Below are positions 19,046-27,490 of a stretch of 54,450 bases of DNA, in pieces; within the stretch, counting starts at the first letter, position 1; every line of letters begins with the position of its first letter. The notes beneath the pieces are model-generated. The model was not told the DNA's origin. It saw only the letters and a program-made list of their open reading frames with translations, and searched no databases. The stretch is from Lysinibacillus telephonicus (GTDB taxonomy: Bacteria > Bacillota > Bacilli > Bacillales_A > Planococcaceae): positions 1-54,450 of the forward strand of contig NZ_RXNR01000027.1 of assembly GCF_003966145.1 (NCBI RefSeq), written 5' to 3'. The translations under genes were made by a program, and so were the position numbers.

Positions 19046-19136
19046 TATGGTACCGGTTACATATAATACCACAATGTGTAATCGGTTCCACATTATCAAA
19101 GAATGGTGTGACATATATTGTGTAATCGGTTCCACA
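19046..19136 (-). promoter_or_regulatory. Three LacI-type operator/cre-like sites upstream of rbsR
   Basis: Two identical 18-base sites, TGTGTAATCGGTTCCACA, occur at 19075-19092 and 19119-19136, with centres 44 bases apart. A third related site lies at 19046-19063 (14 of 18 positions on the other strand), 29 bases away. All have the central CG typical of LacI-family operators. They also differ by one position from the cre consensus TGWAANCGNTNWCA, so RbsR, CcpA or both could bind. An extended -10 (TGGTATTAT, minus strand) lies between the sites at about 19064-19072. Confidence 0.65.
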
Positions 19137-19391
19137 TATAAGGATAAAATAACTGTAATTAATATTAATACCTCAAAACATATTATAGTATGTCACATTT
19201 ATAGAGTTTAGGCTATACTAAAATTTCATTTTTTATAAAAATATTTTTTAATGCTCTCAAGCAAACTATGAGAACCCTTATAAAGTCTATGTTTTTAGCT
19301 TTTTTAACAGAACTTTTTTATAAATTTTTTAAAACAATTCTACCTTACAAGATGTTTTTATGCCTACTTTACATGGAGAAACAAGGAATTT
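19137..19391. other. AT-rich gene-free stretch upstream of the rbs operators
   Basis: Very AT-rich sequence with several T/A runs. I see no ORF with an RBS, no hairpin with a T-run and no clear promoter here. Confidence 0.4.
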
Positions 19392-19493
19392 ATGAGGAGG
19401 TTTAATTTCAATGGTGTGGCAGGACCGAGTTTACAATCAATTGGACCTCCATCCATGAAAAACGAAAAAGATTGTGTACAGAAGCAAGATTAA
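19392..19493 (+). CDS. Possible 33-residue peptide
   Basis: A short ORF beginning MRRFNFNGVAGPSLQSIGPP and ending in a lysine-rich, single-cysteine tail. AAGGA lies four bases before the ATG, and AGGAGG lies just inside the ORF ahead of a second short ORF in another frame (ATG at 19411). No family recognised. It may be a remnant of a larger gene, a secreted peptide, or chance. Confidence 0.25.
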   Translation: MRRFNFNGVAGPSLQSIGPPSMKNEKDCVQKQD

Positions 19494-19535
19494 AGCTAAG
19501 ATCATCTTAAAAAAACGTTAAAGATCTTTATCCTT

Positions 19536-19599
19536 TACATTTTTTTATAAAAAATTTCAGCTTTTTCTACATTTTTTTATAAAAAATTTCAGCTTTTTC
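19536..19599. repeat. Perfect 32-base tandem duplication
   Basis: The 32 bases at 19536-19567 are repeated exactly at 19568-19599. The duplication falls at the 3' end of the decayed minus-strand gene and changes its last codons, so it looks like a recent slippage or duplication event. Confidence 0.9.
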
Positions 19600-19922
19600 A
19601 TATCCTCTGTTTCAAATACTATTCCTTCCGAATCTAAAAATATAAAATACGGAGCACTTTTAATATTTAATTCTGGGTACGTCTTGTCTACCATTTCAAT
19701 ATCCATCAAAATAATCTTAAAAATCTCTTTCTCATAATGATTTGATAGGAACTTAGGTTTTTCTAAGAATGAATCACTAGGAAAAATAATTATAATTGAT
19801 AATCCCCCTTATTTAGGCAAGTCTTGTGAAAATCCTTTGTTTTCGTGAAAATCCTCTTTAAAATAAGTTATAATCAAAAATAAAATAACACTCGATAAAC
19901 CAATAAATACTAATTTTTTCAT
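19557..19922 (-). pseudogene. Small exported thioredoxin-like gene with an in-frame stop
   Basis: A 121-codon frame with a strong RBS (GGGGAGGGG) and an ATG at 19922. It begins MKKLVFIGLSSVILFLIITY, a membrane anchor or signal. A TAA at 19809-19811 interrupts it after 37 codons, but the same frame continues as a coherent protein (FPSDSFLEKPKFL, VLMDIEM-like ILMDIEMVDKTYPELNIK, SAPYFIFLDSEGI). This is reminiscent of short thioredoxin-like proteins; the cis-Pro-like SAP is visible but no CxxC. The 3' end is altered by the 32-base duplication. It could also be two small genes, but the second half has no usable start codon. Confidence 0.6.
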
Positions 19923-19991
19923 TTTACCCCTCCCCTTTAAATTTATCTTTACTTGCTATATTGAATATTACCCTTTCCATTGGATATAGAA

Positions 19992-20017
19992 TAAAAAGGG
20001 ATGCCTTAGCAACCCTT
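19992..20017 (-). terminator. Terminator after the DUF4306 gene
   Basis: On the minus strand AAGGG...GC...GC...CCCTT is followed by TTTT. The stem is short but sits between the DUF4306 stop and the next gene. Confidence 0.5.
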
Positions 20018-20059
20018 CATTTGAAAATTTTCACGAACCAAATTAGTTCTGAAAGTTAT

Positions 20060-20536
20060 TTAATTTATATTAATCTGTGGACACTTAATTTTATATATAT
20101 GTACTCCCACAACTATCAAACAAAATAAAGCACTTACACAAGTAATCCAGAAAATAACCTTTCCACCAATTGTTACAGAATTGGATAAAAATACTGAAAA
20201 TAATATTAACAAAGAACATATCAATCCCCAATAACTTATAGAGAACTTAGTTATATGACTTAAAAGATAAAATCCGATTACACTTACCATATATATAACG
20301 CTTACTATCATAATGGCTGGGAACATTGGTTGGAATTTAGCCGAATAAACAAAATAATCCAGTTGGCTTATGTCCTGCCCACTTGTTATATTATGATTAA
20401 AAAAATGAGTGAATGGTGTTGAATATTCCCATTCTATTGAATTATAAGTAATGGCGCTTCCCTCATACCAAGCGACAAATGTTGATACCATTAAAATAAA
20501 CATTCCTAAGGAGAGTTGTAATATATATTTAAACAA
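20060..20536 (-). CDS. DUF4306 (YjdJ-like) membrane protein
   Basis: A 158-residue protein with four predicted membrane helices. The N-terminal part (FVAWYEGSAI followed by WEYSTPFTHFFN) matches the DUF4306 signature of B. subtilis YjdJ. The start is a TTG with GAGGAT upstream. Function is unknown. It sits among other small membrane genes in a variable region. Confidence 0.65.
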   Translation of the reverse strand: MFKYILQLSLGMFILMVSTFVAWYEGSAITYNSIEWEYSTPFTHFFNHNITSGQDISQLDYFVYSAKFQPMFPAIMIVSVIYMVSVIGFYLLSHITKFSISYWGLICSLLILFSVFLSNSVTIGGKVIFWITCVSALFCLIVVGVHIYKIKCPQININ

Positions 20537-20665
20537 TTTTCATCCTCGCAATCATACATACTTATTTCAAGTAAATTATCTATCATACCATTATTAGTAC
20601 ATACTAATTTATTGCCCTATCCTTTCCTCTATAAGAAAAAATATGGACATATACAATCCGATAAA

Positions 20666-21040
20666 TTAATCAAAGATTACATAATCCCCTTCTTTGATTC
20701 CTTTCCTTCTAAACCATCCGAAATTTACCTCAATTGCATAACGATAGAAAATTCCTGGATTGTAAATAGGACATTCTTCCACTTTGCATAGTTCCATATC
20801 TAGTATTTTGAGAATTTTACCATCTGTATCAATAAAAGCAATAGATAAAGGAATTAAAGTATTTTTCATCCAAAAACCGCCATATATTTTTTCAGAAAAC
20901 ACAAATAACAATCCTTCATTTTCAGGTAAATATTCAACAAACATTAAGCCCTTTTCTCTTTTTTCTTTAGTATTTGCAACCTGAACAAATAATTTGGTTT
21001 CCTTTTCTCCACCAATTATTCTTATTCTTTTTTTCACCAT
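20666..21040 (-). CDS. DUF192 family protein
   Basis: A 124-residue single-domain protein of the DUF192 family. Conserved features are EKGLMFVEYLPENEGLLFVF, then GFWMKNTLIPLSIAFID and a C-terminal KEGDYVIF. Many relatives are exported; this one has no signal peptide and appears cytosolic. Function is unknown. It is the last gene of a minus-strand series with the MraY-like gene, 69 bases after it. Confidence 0.8.
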   Translation of the reverse strand: MVKKRIRIIGGEKETKLFVQVANTKEKREKGLMFVEYLPENEGLLFVFSEKIYGGFWMKNTLIPLSIAFIDTDGKILKILDMELCKVEECPIYNPGIFYRYAIEVNFGWFRRKGIKEGDYVIFD

Positions 21041-21109
21041 TTCCCTTCCCTTCGAGAAAAATAGCTATAAACAAGATCGGACTATGTTTCAAAGAATTTT
21101 ATTACCAAG

Positions 21110-21829
21110 TTAAATAAAGCGATATTTGCTTGAGAATTGCATGATAATCAAAGTAATTGTGAACCCAACAATTAGATACCATAGTATATAGGAAGGAGCT
21201 ATAAAAATTAATAACCCGAATAATATAGCTATTAAGGAGCTACTTGCAAGTGAGTGTCCACTCGTTGTTTTATTTTGAATGAAATTGTATATAGTTAATG
21301 GAAGTGCTAAAGTAAATATCGGAATATAGATCATTACAATAGACATTTTAATTAGGGAAACTGAAAGCACTGCGATGATGAAACCGATTGAATTAGTAAG
21401 AGTTCTTCCTGCAAACATTTTGCCTGAAAAGTAGCCGTAGATCAGAATTAATATAATGATTAAACTAGCACAAATTCCCATTATTTCTACAAATGAAATA
21501 TCAATAATGTAAGCTGACAGTGAAAAGCAAATTAAAGAGATGCATGATAACAGCAATAGTGTAGAACTTTGCACTTTTTTAATATTCATCACATTTGTAA
21601 AACTGACAAGAAACAGTAAAGTAATTGGGATTGTTAAATACCCCAATTCAATATTGCCGCCATAAATTTGATTGATATAGCTTACCTCTAGTTTCCCGAC
21701 TATTATAATTACAAGTGCAGCAGCAATATGACCAAGCAACTCCCAATTGCTTGAAAGTTTATAAGCTTCAGTAAGTTTAGTTGTAGATACAATTAAAACG
21801 ATACCTATAAGTAAGGCTACATATAACAA
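21110..21829 (-). CDS. Degenerate MraY/WecA-like membrane protein lacking catalytic residues
   Basis: A 239-residue protein with about eight membrane helices. Its order of segments follows TagO/WecA-type polyprenyl-phosphate sugar-phosphate transferases: SSNWELLGHIAAALVI, YINQIYGGNIELGYLTIPIT, SFTNVMNI, KMFAGRTLTNSIGFIIAVLSV. The key acids are gone: the DD motif reads TT, the usual NxxDGxDG after TN is NIKKVQSS, and the FxGDTGS aspartate is Arg. The N-terminal 80 or so residues are also absent. It starts at a TTG after GGGAGGG. It is therefore predicted to be non-catalytic, perhaps lipid-binding or regulatory, or a decaying gene with an open frame. Confidence 0.6.
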   Translation of the reverse strand: MLYVALLIGIVLIVSTTKLTEAYKLSSNWELLGHIAAALVIIIVGKLEVSYINQIYGGNIELGYLTIPITLLFLVSFTNVMNIKKVQSSTLLLLSCISLICFSLSAYIIDISFVEIMGICASLIIILILIYGYFSGKMFAGRTLTNSIGFIIAVLSVSLIKMSIVMIYIPIFTLALPLTIYNFIQNKTTSGHSLASSSLIAILFGLLIFIAPSYILWYLIVGFTITLIIMQFSSKYRFI

Positions 21830-21863
21830 ACCTTTCCCTCCCTAAATTGGTTTATAAAATAAA

Positions 21864-22178
21864 TTAAAACTGGCCATTATAATCATCAGGGACAATTGTT
21901 CTTAAATAATTTTTTTCAGTATCTTCCATTAAATCATAAACTATTGTATAGCTCTCATTCTCTTCGATTAATGACCAGTTACTGAAATTTTCTATAAAAA
22001 CCTTTTTATCATTAGCAAGGATAATCCAGTGTTCTTCGGAAGATTTATGCTTACTAATTACTTTTATCTGTTCTGTTGTAGTTTCTAGAACATCATTATT
22101 ACTTCCATTCATATAAAATAGAATGCCTAATATAATTAATAAAGTTGAAGTAACTAGGAAAATTATATTTTTTTTCAC
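21864..22178 (-). CDS. Hypothetical membrane-anchored protein
   Basis: A 104-residue protein with one N-terminal membrane helix (KKNIIFLVTSTLLIILGILF) and an extracytoplasmic domain of about 75 residues rich in acidic and aromatic residues. I chose the GTG at 22178, seven bases after AAGGAG; an upstream frame of 38 more codons has no RBS. No family recognised. It lies 34 bases before the MraY-like gene and follows a small membrane ORF, so the three are probably one transcript. Confidence 0.6.
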   Translation of the reverse strand: MKKNIIFLVTSTLLIILGILFYMNGSNNDVLETTTEQIKVISKHKSSEEHWIILANDKKVFIENFSNWSLIEENESYTIVYDLMEDTEKNYLRTIVPDDYNGQF

Positions 22179-22245
22179 TTCATTGCTCCTTTTAAATCCC
22201 ATAGGAATAGCTGTACTTCTTCTACCGCTATTCACCCCTACTAGT

Positions 22246-22410
22246 TCAGTATAAATTTTTGTTTTTCTCTTGGTATATTTTAACAAAACCATAGATGCAT
22301 AGAAAACCCATTATCTTCAAGATACTGTTACCGATTATTGAATCATCAATGGTAATTGACATAAAAAAACTTCCCAGTAATAAAAGAAAAAAACCAAATA
22401 AAAATTTCAT
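22246..22410 (-). CDS. Small two-helix membrane protein (hypothetical)
   Basis: A 54-residue ORF starting MKFLFGFFLLLLGSFFMSIT, with a second hydrophobic stretch (ILKIMGFLCIYGFV) and a lysine-rich end. TGGAG stands six bases upstream of the ATG. The same-strand context and RBS support real coding. No family recognised. Confidence 0.55.
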   Translation of the reverse strand: MKFLFGFFLLLLGSFFMSITIDDSIIGNSILKIMGFLCIYGFVKIYQEKNKNLY

Positions 22411-22448
22411 AATTACTCCAATCTATTCCTTTGTAACTTGCACTCAAA

Positions 22449-22465
22449 GGCCAAAAAGCGTGGCC
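22449..22465 (-). terminator. Small hairpin after the broken gene
   Basis: GGCCA (22449-22453) pairs with TGGCC (22461-22465), followed on the minus strand by TTTGAG. A weak terminator is possible. Confidence 0.3.
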
Positions 22466-22484
22466 ATTATTAGTGAAAGATATT

Positions 22485-23024
22485 TTATTTACTATCATTA
22501 ACCTTAAATTCAATTTTCGCTTTTATTTCATACCTTTTCCCTTGTTCAGAATCCCCATCGGCTAATACATTAAAATCAGTAAATCCATTTACAACATAAT
22601 GTCCCTTAGGAAATTCTTGGTTCATAATTTGTTTCATAAATTCTATGTATTTTTTTTCATCCTGTGAACTATACCCACCACTACCCATATATTCTTGACG
22701 GATTGGTTCCCCTTTAAAGAGTTTAGTAGTTATAAATGATTGGGCATAAGATAATCAATTTCGTAATTTCGAGTTGTCTCAACCATTGGAAAATAAAATG
22801 GGGAATTTGCATGAGAAATTTCAATCTCTTCTTTATCTCCTATATATTCAAGTTCCGTTATATATTTTTACCGTTTCATTGTCACTGTACTGGGCTTTTT
22901 CTGTTACAAGCCGATAAACAAAGTCTTCCTCCTTGACTACAGCATTCGTTTTTTTATTTTGTAGATACCCAAATACTCCAAATAATAAAATCACGAAAGC
23001 AAAAAGGATGCTCATTTTTTTCAG
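22485..23024 (-). pseudogene. Exported protein gene broken by two frameshifts
   Basis: Three same-strand fragments in different frames join into one coherent protein of about 180 residues. A signal segment (KKMSILFAFVILLFGVFGYL) continues to VTEKAQYSDNETVKIY. An extra A near 22858-22866 then shifts the frame into ELEYIGDKEEIEISHANSPF and on to IDYLMP. A missing base in the G-run at 22742-22744 shifts it into SFITTKLFKGEPIRQEYMG, continuing to the stop at 22485. The apparent start is a CTG after GGGAG; the first ATG is at 23015. The family looks like an uncharacterised Bacillus exported protein; no name is offered. Confidence 0.7.
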
Positions 23025-23129
23025 AAGATATCACTCCCTACCACATTTTAATTTTACCATAAAATACAAATTTTACCTAAACCAAACTGCTTATTTTGTA
23101 TTTGGTAAATTTCACGATAAGAACAGAGG

Positions 23130-23440
23130 AGGAGGAAAAAGGAGAGAAATAATTAATTATACATTGCTTCCATTGTTATTACTTTTTTAAATGGCTGCAG
23201 AACAAATAAACAAAGTACAGTTGAAGATATATTTATATTTAAAGGCTCATATGTGGGGGATTATAGTGAAATGAAAACCTTGCACAAACTACCAAATGGT
23301 GAATATTTGCAAGGTTTTGAACTAAAAACAATTGAAGAACCATATGGGTTATCCTGAATTTTAAAGACTTAGAGCAGAGGTGTTAGCTAAAGAGTATAAA
23401 AATAATACAAAGCAACATTTATTCAAGAATATATAAAAAA
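23130..23440 (+). pseudogene. Decayed lipoprotein gene, DUF4825-like
   Basis: An RBS-rich segment (GAGGAGGAGG) is followed by a hydrophobic signal-like stretch. After a frameshift in the T-run at 23183-23188 comes FLNGC (a lipobox) and then TVEDIFIFKGSYVGD, LPNGEYLQGFELKT, EEPYGLS and a stop at 23355-23357. The YVGD and FELKTxxEPYGL patterns resemble DUF4825. The sequence beyond is degenerate in all frames. Boundaries are approximate. Confidence 0.5.
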
Positions 23441-23492
23441 TGAAAAACTTAAAGCTCCGTCTATTTAAATACAATTTTTCAAAATACTATTT

Positions 23493-23786
23493 TTATTCAA
23501 CCAATGTCTTATGAACATAAATAATTGTACACGCACCGTAAGCAAGGATTATAGAAGGAGTAAACGAATCCTGGTACGGAATATGGATAATGCCATTTAA
23601 GAGTAAGAAAAACCCACTATTCAAGAAGAAAAATCCTGCAATCTCTGCTAACTTATCCTTATCCCTAATCCTTGCTTGATTAAAGCCTTTTAAAATCCAA
23701 GTTTGTTTCTTGACTCCAACATAATAAGCAACAAATATAAAAAGAATAGCAACCGTTATAGAACTAACATTCAAATCAAAGTACAT
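23493..23786 (-). CDS. DUF3784 family membrane protein
   Basis: A 97-residue protein with three predicted membrane helices. The cytoplasmic segment GVKKQTWILKGFNQARIRDKDKLAEIAG matches the DUF3784 family. Function is unknown. It is a lone gene between two decayed or variable genes. Confidence 0.7.
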   Translation of the reverse strand: MYFDLNVSSITVAILFIFVAYYVGVKKQTWILKGFNQARIRDKDKLAEIAGFFFLNSGFFLLLNGIIHIPYQDSFTPSIILAYGACTIIYVHKTLVE

Positions 23787-23944
23787 ATTGTGCCCTCCCT
23801 ATTATTATTTACGTTCACTTTTTCTTAAAGGTTTCATTAACTATCCTGATAATTTAATAGGAAATGCTGTGTTGTATTTTAATTCTCATGCATCTGCAGT
23901 AGAAGAAAAATTCAGTTAATATCTCTAGTCCTATATATAAACAA

Positions 23945-25045
23945 TTAGTACAATTCTAGTTTCTTAATTTCCTTTACTCTTGCTCTACCTGGTTTTGAAT
24001 CACTGATAGTTCCTTCTATAGTTGCTTGGATTTTATCACCTGGATTGAATTCTATTGTATTTTCCCCTACTAAGATTGTAAAATCAAAACTATAATCTTC
24101 AAAATCCATCTGTTGTAATTCTTCTTTAATCCATTGGTAGTCAAGCATCGTAAGTCCTTCTCCAATTAACAGTTCTTTGCCCTTCTTTTCTAATACATAG
24201 CCTTGTACGGTGACTTTTGGTTGTTCAGCTTGTTCCTCAGCAGATTGTTCAATGATGTAGTTTGCAATTTTAGTAAACTTCACCCCATCCTTACTGTGAT
24301 CACAAGCATCCCATTGATATTCACGTTGACCACCATTTATGTGTACTCTTAAAAAATAATTGGTTGTATCCTTAGTATCACATGTCTGAGTTAAATCTTT
24401 TTCTTCTAAGTAGTTTGCAAAAACTAATCTTTTATACATTTCTTGCTTTACATCCATTGCTATATTATAGTCATGATTTATTTGTGTTCCATTTTCAACG
24501 CTAACTTTTTTCATTATGTTTGTTAATGTATTTATTTCGTTCTCCAAATTTAATCCATATTTCAACTCAAATTCAAACAAATCTTGTTGGCTCAAGTTGT
24601 AGTTTATCTGCAAAATTTCCTGCATCCCATAAGGATCGTTAACACAGTCAACTGCTATATATGTGGTATTGATAGGATTAACCTCCTCAATCAACTTGCT
24701 ACAATTATTATGCCTAATAGCTCCACTACCATATTTATCTCGTGTTGTATCATCTATTACTTCAAGAAGTTCTCCGTTATAATTTAAATCTGTTACAATT
24801 GGGTCCCCTTCAATTGTATAGTGAACAATTCTCAATTCAGAAGGAACTCCGTTTTGCATATTTTCATAGAAATTAGTCATATTTTCCAATCCTTTAATTC
24901 TTCCATGACTATTTAGAACATCAACATTCTCTAAGCCCTTCACATTAATTTCAGAGCTGCCTTCTACTGTCTCATCTTGATTAAGACAAGCAGATAGCAC
25001 CACAATTAATAACGATAGAAAAATGATGCAGGATGTTTTTTTCAT
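23945..25045 (-). CDS. Lipoprotein with DUF4362-like and DUF3221-like domains
   Basis: A 366-residue lipoprotein. The signal peptide ends at Cys20 (VLSAC). Residues about 35-135 match the DUF4362 pattern (NSHGRIKGLENMTNFYENM, then IVHYTIEGDPIVTDLNYNG and DKYGSG). The middle part is a second alpha/beta segment ending RVHINGGQREYQWDACDH. The last 85 residues look like DUF3221 (VQGYVLEKKGKELLIGEG followed by a DKIQATIEGTISDS segment). The ATG at 25045 has GGAGGT upstream; an earlier in-frame ATG lacks one. Function unknown; surface location is predicted. Confidence 0.65.
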   Translation of the reverse strand: MKKTSCIIFLSLLIVVLSACLNQDETVEGSSEINVKGLENVDVLNSHGRIKGLENMTNFYENMQNGVPSELRIVHYTIEGDPIVTDLNYNGELLEVIDDTTRDKYGSGAIRHNNCSKLIEEVNPINTTYIAVDCVNDPYGMQEILQINYNLSQQDLFEFELKYGLNLENEINTLTNIMKKVSVENGTQINHDYNIAMDVKQEMYKRLVFANYLEEKDLTQTCDTKDTTNYFLRVHINGGQREYQWDACDHSKDGVKFTKIANYIIEQSAEEQAEQPKVTVQGYVLEKKGKELLIGEGLTMLDYQWIKEELQQMDFEDYSFDFTILVGENTIEFNPGDKIQATIEGTISDSKPGRARVKEIKKLELY

Positions 25046-25242
25046 TAGATTGATACCTCCAGTTTCTACCAATAGAAAAGCTTTATCAATTTCCAACTCC
25101 CCATATAAACTAGACGAACAAGAATGGAATAAAGTTACAAATCCCCATGTTATCTATATACATTTCCTTACAATTTGAATTTGCATAAATTCCAAAGTTG
25201 CTAATATTAATAGTTCAACCTGTGACTTTTAATTTTAAATAT

Positions 25243-25280
25243 AAAAAAAGAGGAGTTATGCTGAGCATACTATCCTCTTT
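25243..25280 (-). terminator. Terminator after fhs
   Basis: An 8-bp outer stem (25247-25254 with 25273-25280) with further pairing inside (TATGCT/GCATA) and a T-run on the minus strand, 18 bases past the fhs stop. Confidence 0.75.
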
Positions 25281-25297
25281 AAAAAATTGTTCAGTTT

Positions 25298-26971
25298 TTA
25301 GAATAACCCGATCGTTTCCCCATTCTTATTTATATCCATTGCGAGTGCAGCAGGTTCTTTTGGAAGACCAGGCATTGTCATAATTTCTCCAGTTAAACAA
25401 ACAAGGAAGCCAGCCCCCAGTTTTGGAATTATTTCTCTTACAGTAATAGTGAATCCTTCTGGACGTCCTAGCAAATGCGGCTGATCAGATAGTGAATACT
25501 GTGTTTTTGCCATACAAATTGGCAGCACATCCCAACCAAATTTCTTAATTTGAGCAATCTGTTTTTTCGCCTGCTCCGTAAATTGCACTCCTTCTCCACC
25601 ATACACCTTTTGGACAATTGTAGTAATTTTTTGTTCAATCGTATTTGATACTTCATATAATGATGTAAATTGTTGAGGCTGTTCTAGTACTTCTAAAACT
25701 TGTCTTGCTAATTCAAGTCCGCCCTTGCCGCCTTCTTCCCATACATTTGTTCTTGCAATTCGAATATTATTATCTTTTGCCCAATTTAAAATTACATCAA
25801 TTTCTTGTTCAGTATCGGTAATAAAACGGTTTAATGCAACGATTGGCTCAATTCCAAAGTTGCGGATGGTATCGAGGTGTTTTTCTAAGTTTGGAATTCC
25901 TTTTTTTAACGCCACCACATTTTCAGTTGATAAAGCTGATTTTTCTACTCCTCCATGCATTTTAAGAGCACGAATTGTTGTTACAACAACAACTGCACTA
26001 GGAGCAAAGCTGCCTTGACGAGCCTTTATATTCATAAATTTTTCAGCGCCTAAATCTGCACCAAATCCAGCTTCTGTTACAACAATATCTGCTAGTTTTC
26101 TTGCAGTTTGAGTTGCTATTATCGAGTTACAGCCGTGGGCAATATTTGCAAAAGGGCCGCCATGAACAAGTGCTGGTGTTCCTTCAATTGTTTGAACTAG
26201 ATTTGGCTTAAAAGCATCTTTTAAAAGTACTGTTAAAGCACCCTCAACTCCTAAATCTCGAACAAATACTGGTTCCTTGGAATATGTATATCCAATAACA
26301 ATATTTGCAAGTCGTTCTTTTAAATTTTCTAAGCTCGTCGCTAAACAAAATACAGCCATAATTTCGGATGCCACTGTAATATCAAATCCATCTTCGCGAG
26401 GTACTCCCTGGACAGGTCCGCCTAGACCTAAAACCACTTTACGAAGTGCTCGGTCATTTATATCCAACACGCGCTTCCAAATAATTCGTCTCGGGTCAAC
26501 TTTCAGCTCATTTCCTTGATATATGTGGTTATCGATTAAAGCTGCTAGAGCATTATTAGCTGTCGTAATCGCATGAAGATCTCCAGTGAAGTGTAAATTA
26601 ATATCTTCCATCGGTACAACCTGGGCATAGCCGCCACCAGTTGCCCCTCCTTTTATTCCCATTACTGGGCCTAAGGAAGGTTCACGTAAAGCAACCATTA
26701 CTTTCTGTTTAAGTTGATTTAAAGCATCTGCAAGCCCCACTGTAACAGTTGATTTACCTTCTCCAGCGGGTGTTGGACTTGTTGCTGTAACGAGTACTAC
26801 TTTTCCTGTTGGTTTTCCGATAATTTTAGTTGCATCTATTTTCGCTTTATATTTTCCATACTGTTCTAATGCTTCAAAAGGTATTTTAGCGGAATCTGCA
26901 ATATCAGTAATTGGTTTTAATTTTGCTTTTGTTGCTATTTCCAAATCAGTCAGTGGTTTCGTAAAAGTCAT
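25298..26971 (-). CDS. fhs: Formate-tetrahydrofolate ligase
   Basis: A 557-residue enzyme that makes 10-formyl-tetrahydrofolate from formate, THF and ATP, feeding purine synthesis and initiator tRNA formylation. The ATP-binding loop TPAGEGKST is at 67-75. Conserved [24 protein letters not shown] follows, then DINDRALR and the C-terminal [10 protein letters not shown]. Full length for the family. Single-gene unit, divergent from the cold-shock gene. AAGTAGG precedes the start. Confidence 0.95.
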   Translation of the reverse strand: MTFTKPLTDLEIATKAKLKPITDIADSAKIPFEALEQYGKYKAKIDATKIIGKPTGKVVLVTATSPTPAGEGKSTVTVGLADALNQLKQKVMVALREPSLGPVMGIKGGATGGGYAQVVPMEDINLHFTGDLHAITTANNALAALIDNHIYQGNELKVDPRRIIWKRVLDINDRALRKVVLGLGGPVQGVPREDGFDITVASEIMAVFCLATSLENLKERLANIVIGYTYSKEPVFVRDLGVEGALTVLLKDAFKPNLVQTIEGTPALVHGGPFANIAHGCNSIIATQTARKLADIVVTEAGFGADLGAEKFMNIKARQGSFAPSAVVVVTTIRALKMHGGVEKSALSTENVVALKKGIPNLEKHLDTIRNFGIEPIVALNRFITDTEQEIDVILNWAKDNNIRIARTNVWEEGGKGGLELARQVLEVLEQPQQFTSLYEVSNTIEQKITTIVQKVYGGEGVQFTEQAKKQIAQIKKFGWDVLPICMAKTQYSLSDQPHLLGRPEGFTITVREIIPKLGAGFLVCLTGEIMTMPGLPKEPAALAMDINKNGETIGLF

Positions 26972-27063
26972 TATTGTAGCCTACTTTCATTTGGTATCAA
27001 TATTATTATAAGCTTAAAATGTTCCTCAAAAACGTTTTGTTGTAAACGAAAAATGTCAAAATG

Positions 27064-27092
27064 TTGACACTACTATAATAATAAGGTATAGT
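27064..27092 (+). promoter_or_regulatory. Sigma-A promoter of the cold-shock gene
   Basis: TTGACA (27064-27069), a 17-base spacer and TATAGT (27087-27092) form an almost perfect housekeeping promoter. It would give a 5' leader of about 55 bases before the csp start. Confidence 0.75.
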
Positions 27093-27154
27093 TTATTCGT
27101 AATTGTTCAAATATTCTAAAGATGCCATTTCTAATTTGGGAGGAGAACGCCTCA

Positions 27155-27355
27155 ATGCACCAAGGAAAAGTTAAATGGTTCAATAATGAAAAAGGTTATG
27201 GTTTTATTGAATGCAACAATGGTGAAGACGTTTTCGTTCACTTTACAGGCATTAAAGAAGAAGGATTCCGAACTTTAGAAGAGGGACAACCAGTTTCATT
27301 CGACATTGTGGAAGGAAATCGTGGTCCTCAAGCTTCAAATGTAGTCAAACTATAG
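27155..27355 (+). CDS. Cold-shock protein (CspA family)
   Basis: A 66-residue single-stranded nucleic-acid-binding protein and RNA chaperone. RNP1 KGYGFIE begins at residue 13 and RNP2 VFVHF is at 26-30. I start at the ATG for [10 protein letters not shown], preceded by GGGAGGAG; an earlier in-frame ATG would add 11 non-homologous residues. It has its own strong promoter and terminator. Confidence 0.92.
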   Translation: MHQGKVKWFNNEKGYGFIECNNGEDVFVHFTGIKEEGFRTLEEGQPVSFDIVEGNRGPQASNVVKL

Positions 27356-27365
27356 ATAACAGGCA

Positions 27366-27393
27366 CCAGTCATTTTTAAGGCTGGTTTTTTTA
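27366..27393 (+). terminator. Terminator after the cold-shock gene
   Basis: ACCAGTC pairs with GGCTGGT (one wobble) followed by eight T. Confidence 0.8.
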
Positions 27394-27435
27394 TATCCAT
27401 TTTTGCTATATAGGTTATAGGTTACGGTTTAATAA

Positions 27436-27479
27436 TCAAAAACCTTAAAAGAGCCTTCCAGTAAAAGACCTTTTAAGGT
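27436..27479 (-). terminator. Terminator after the PstS-like gene
   Basis: A 10-bp perfect stem (27442-27451 with 27470-27479) followed by T-run on the minus strand, just past the stop at 27491. Confidence 0.75.
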
Positions 27480-27490
27480 ATTAATAAGTT

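Noticed and set aside
19536-19599. Possible CRISPR-like array
   Set aside because: Only two directly adjacent 32-base copies with no spacer; a simple tandem duplication.
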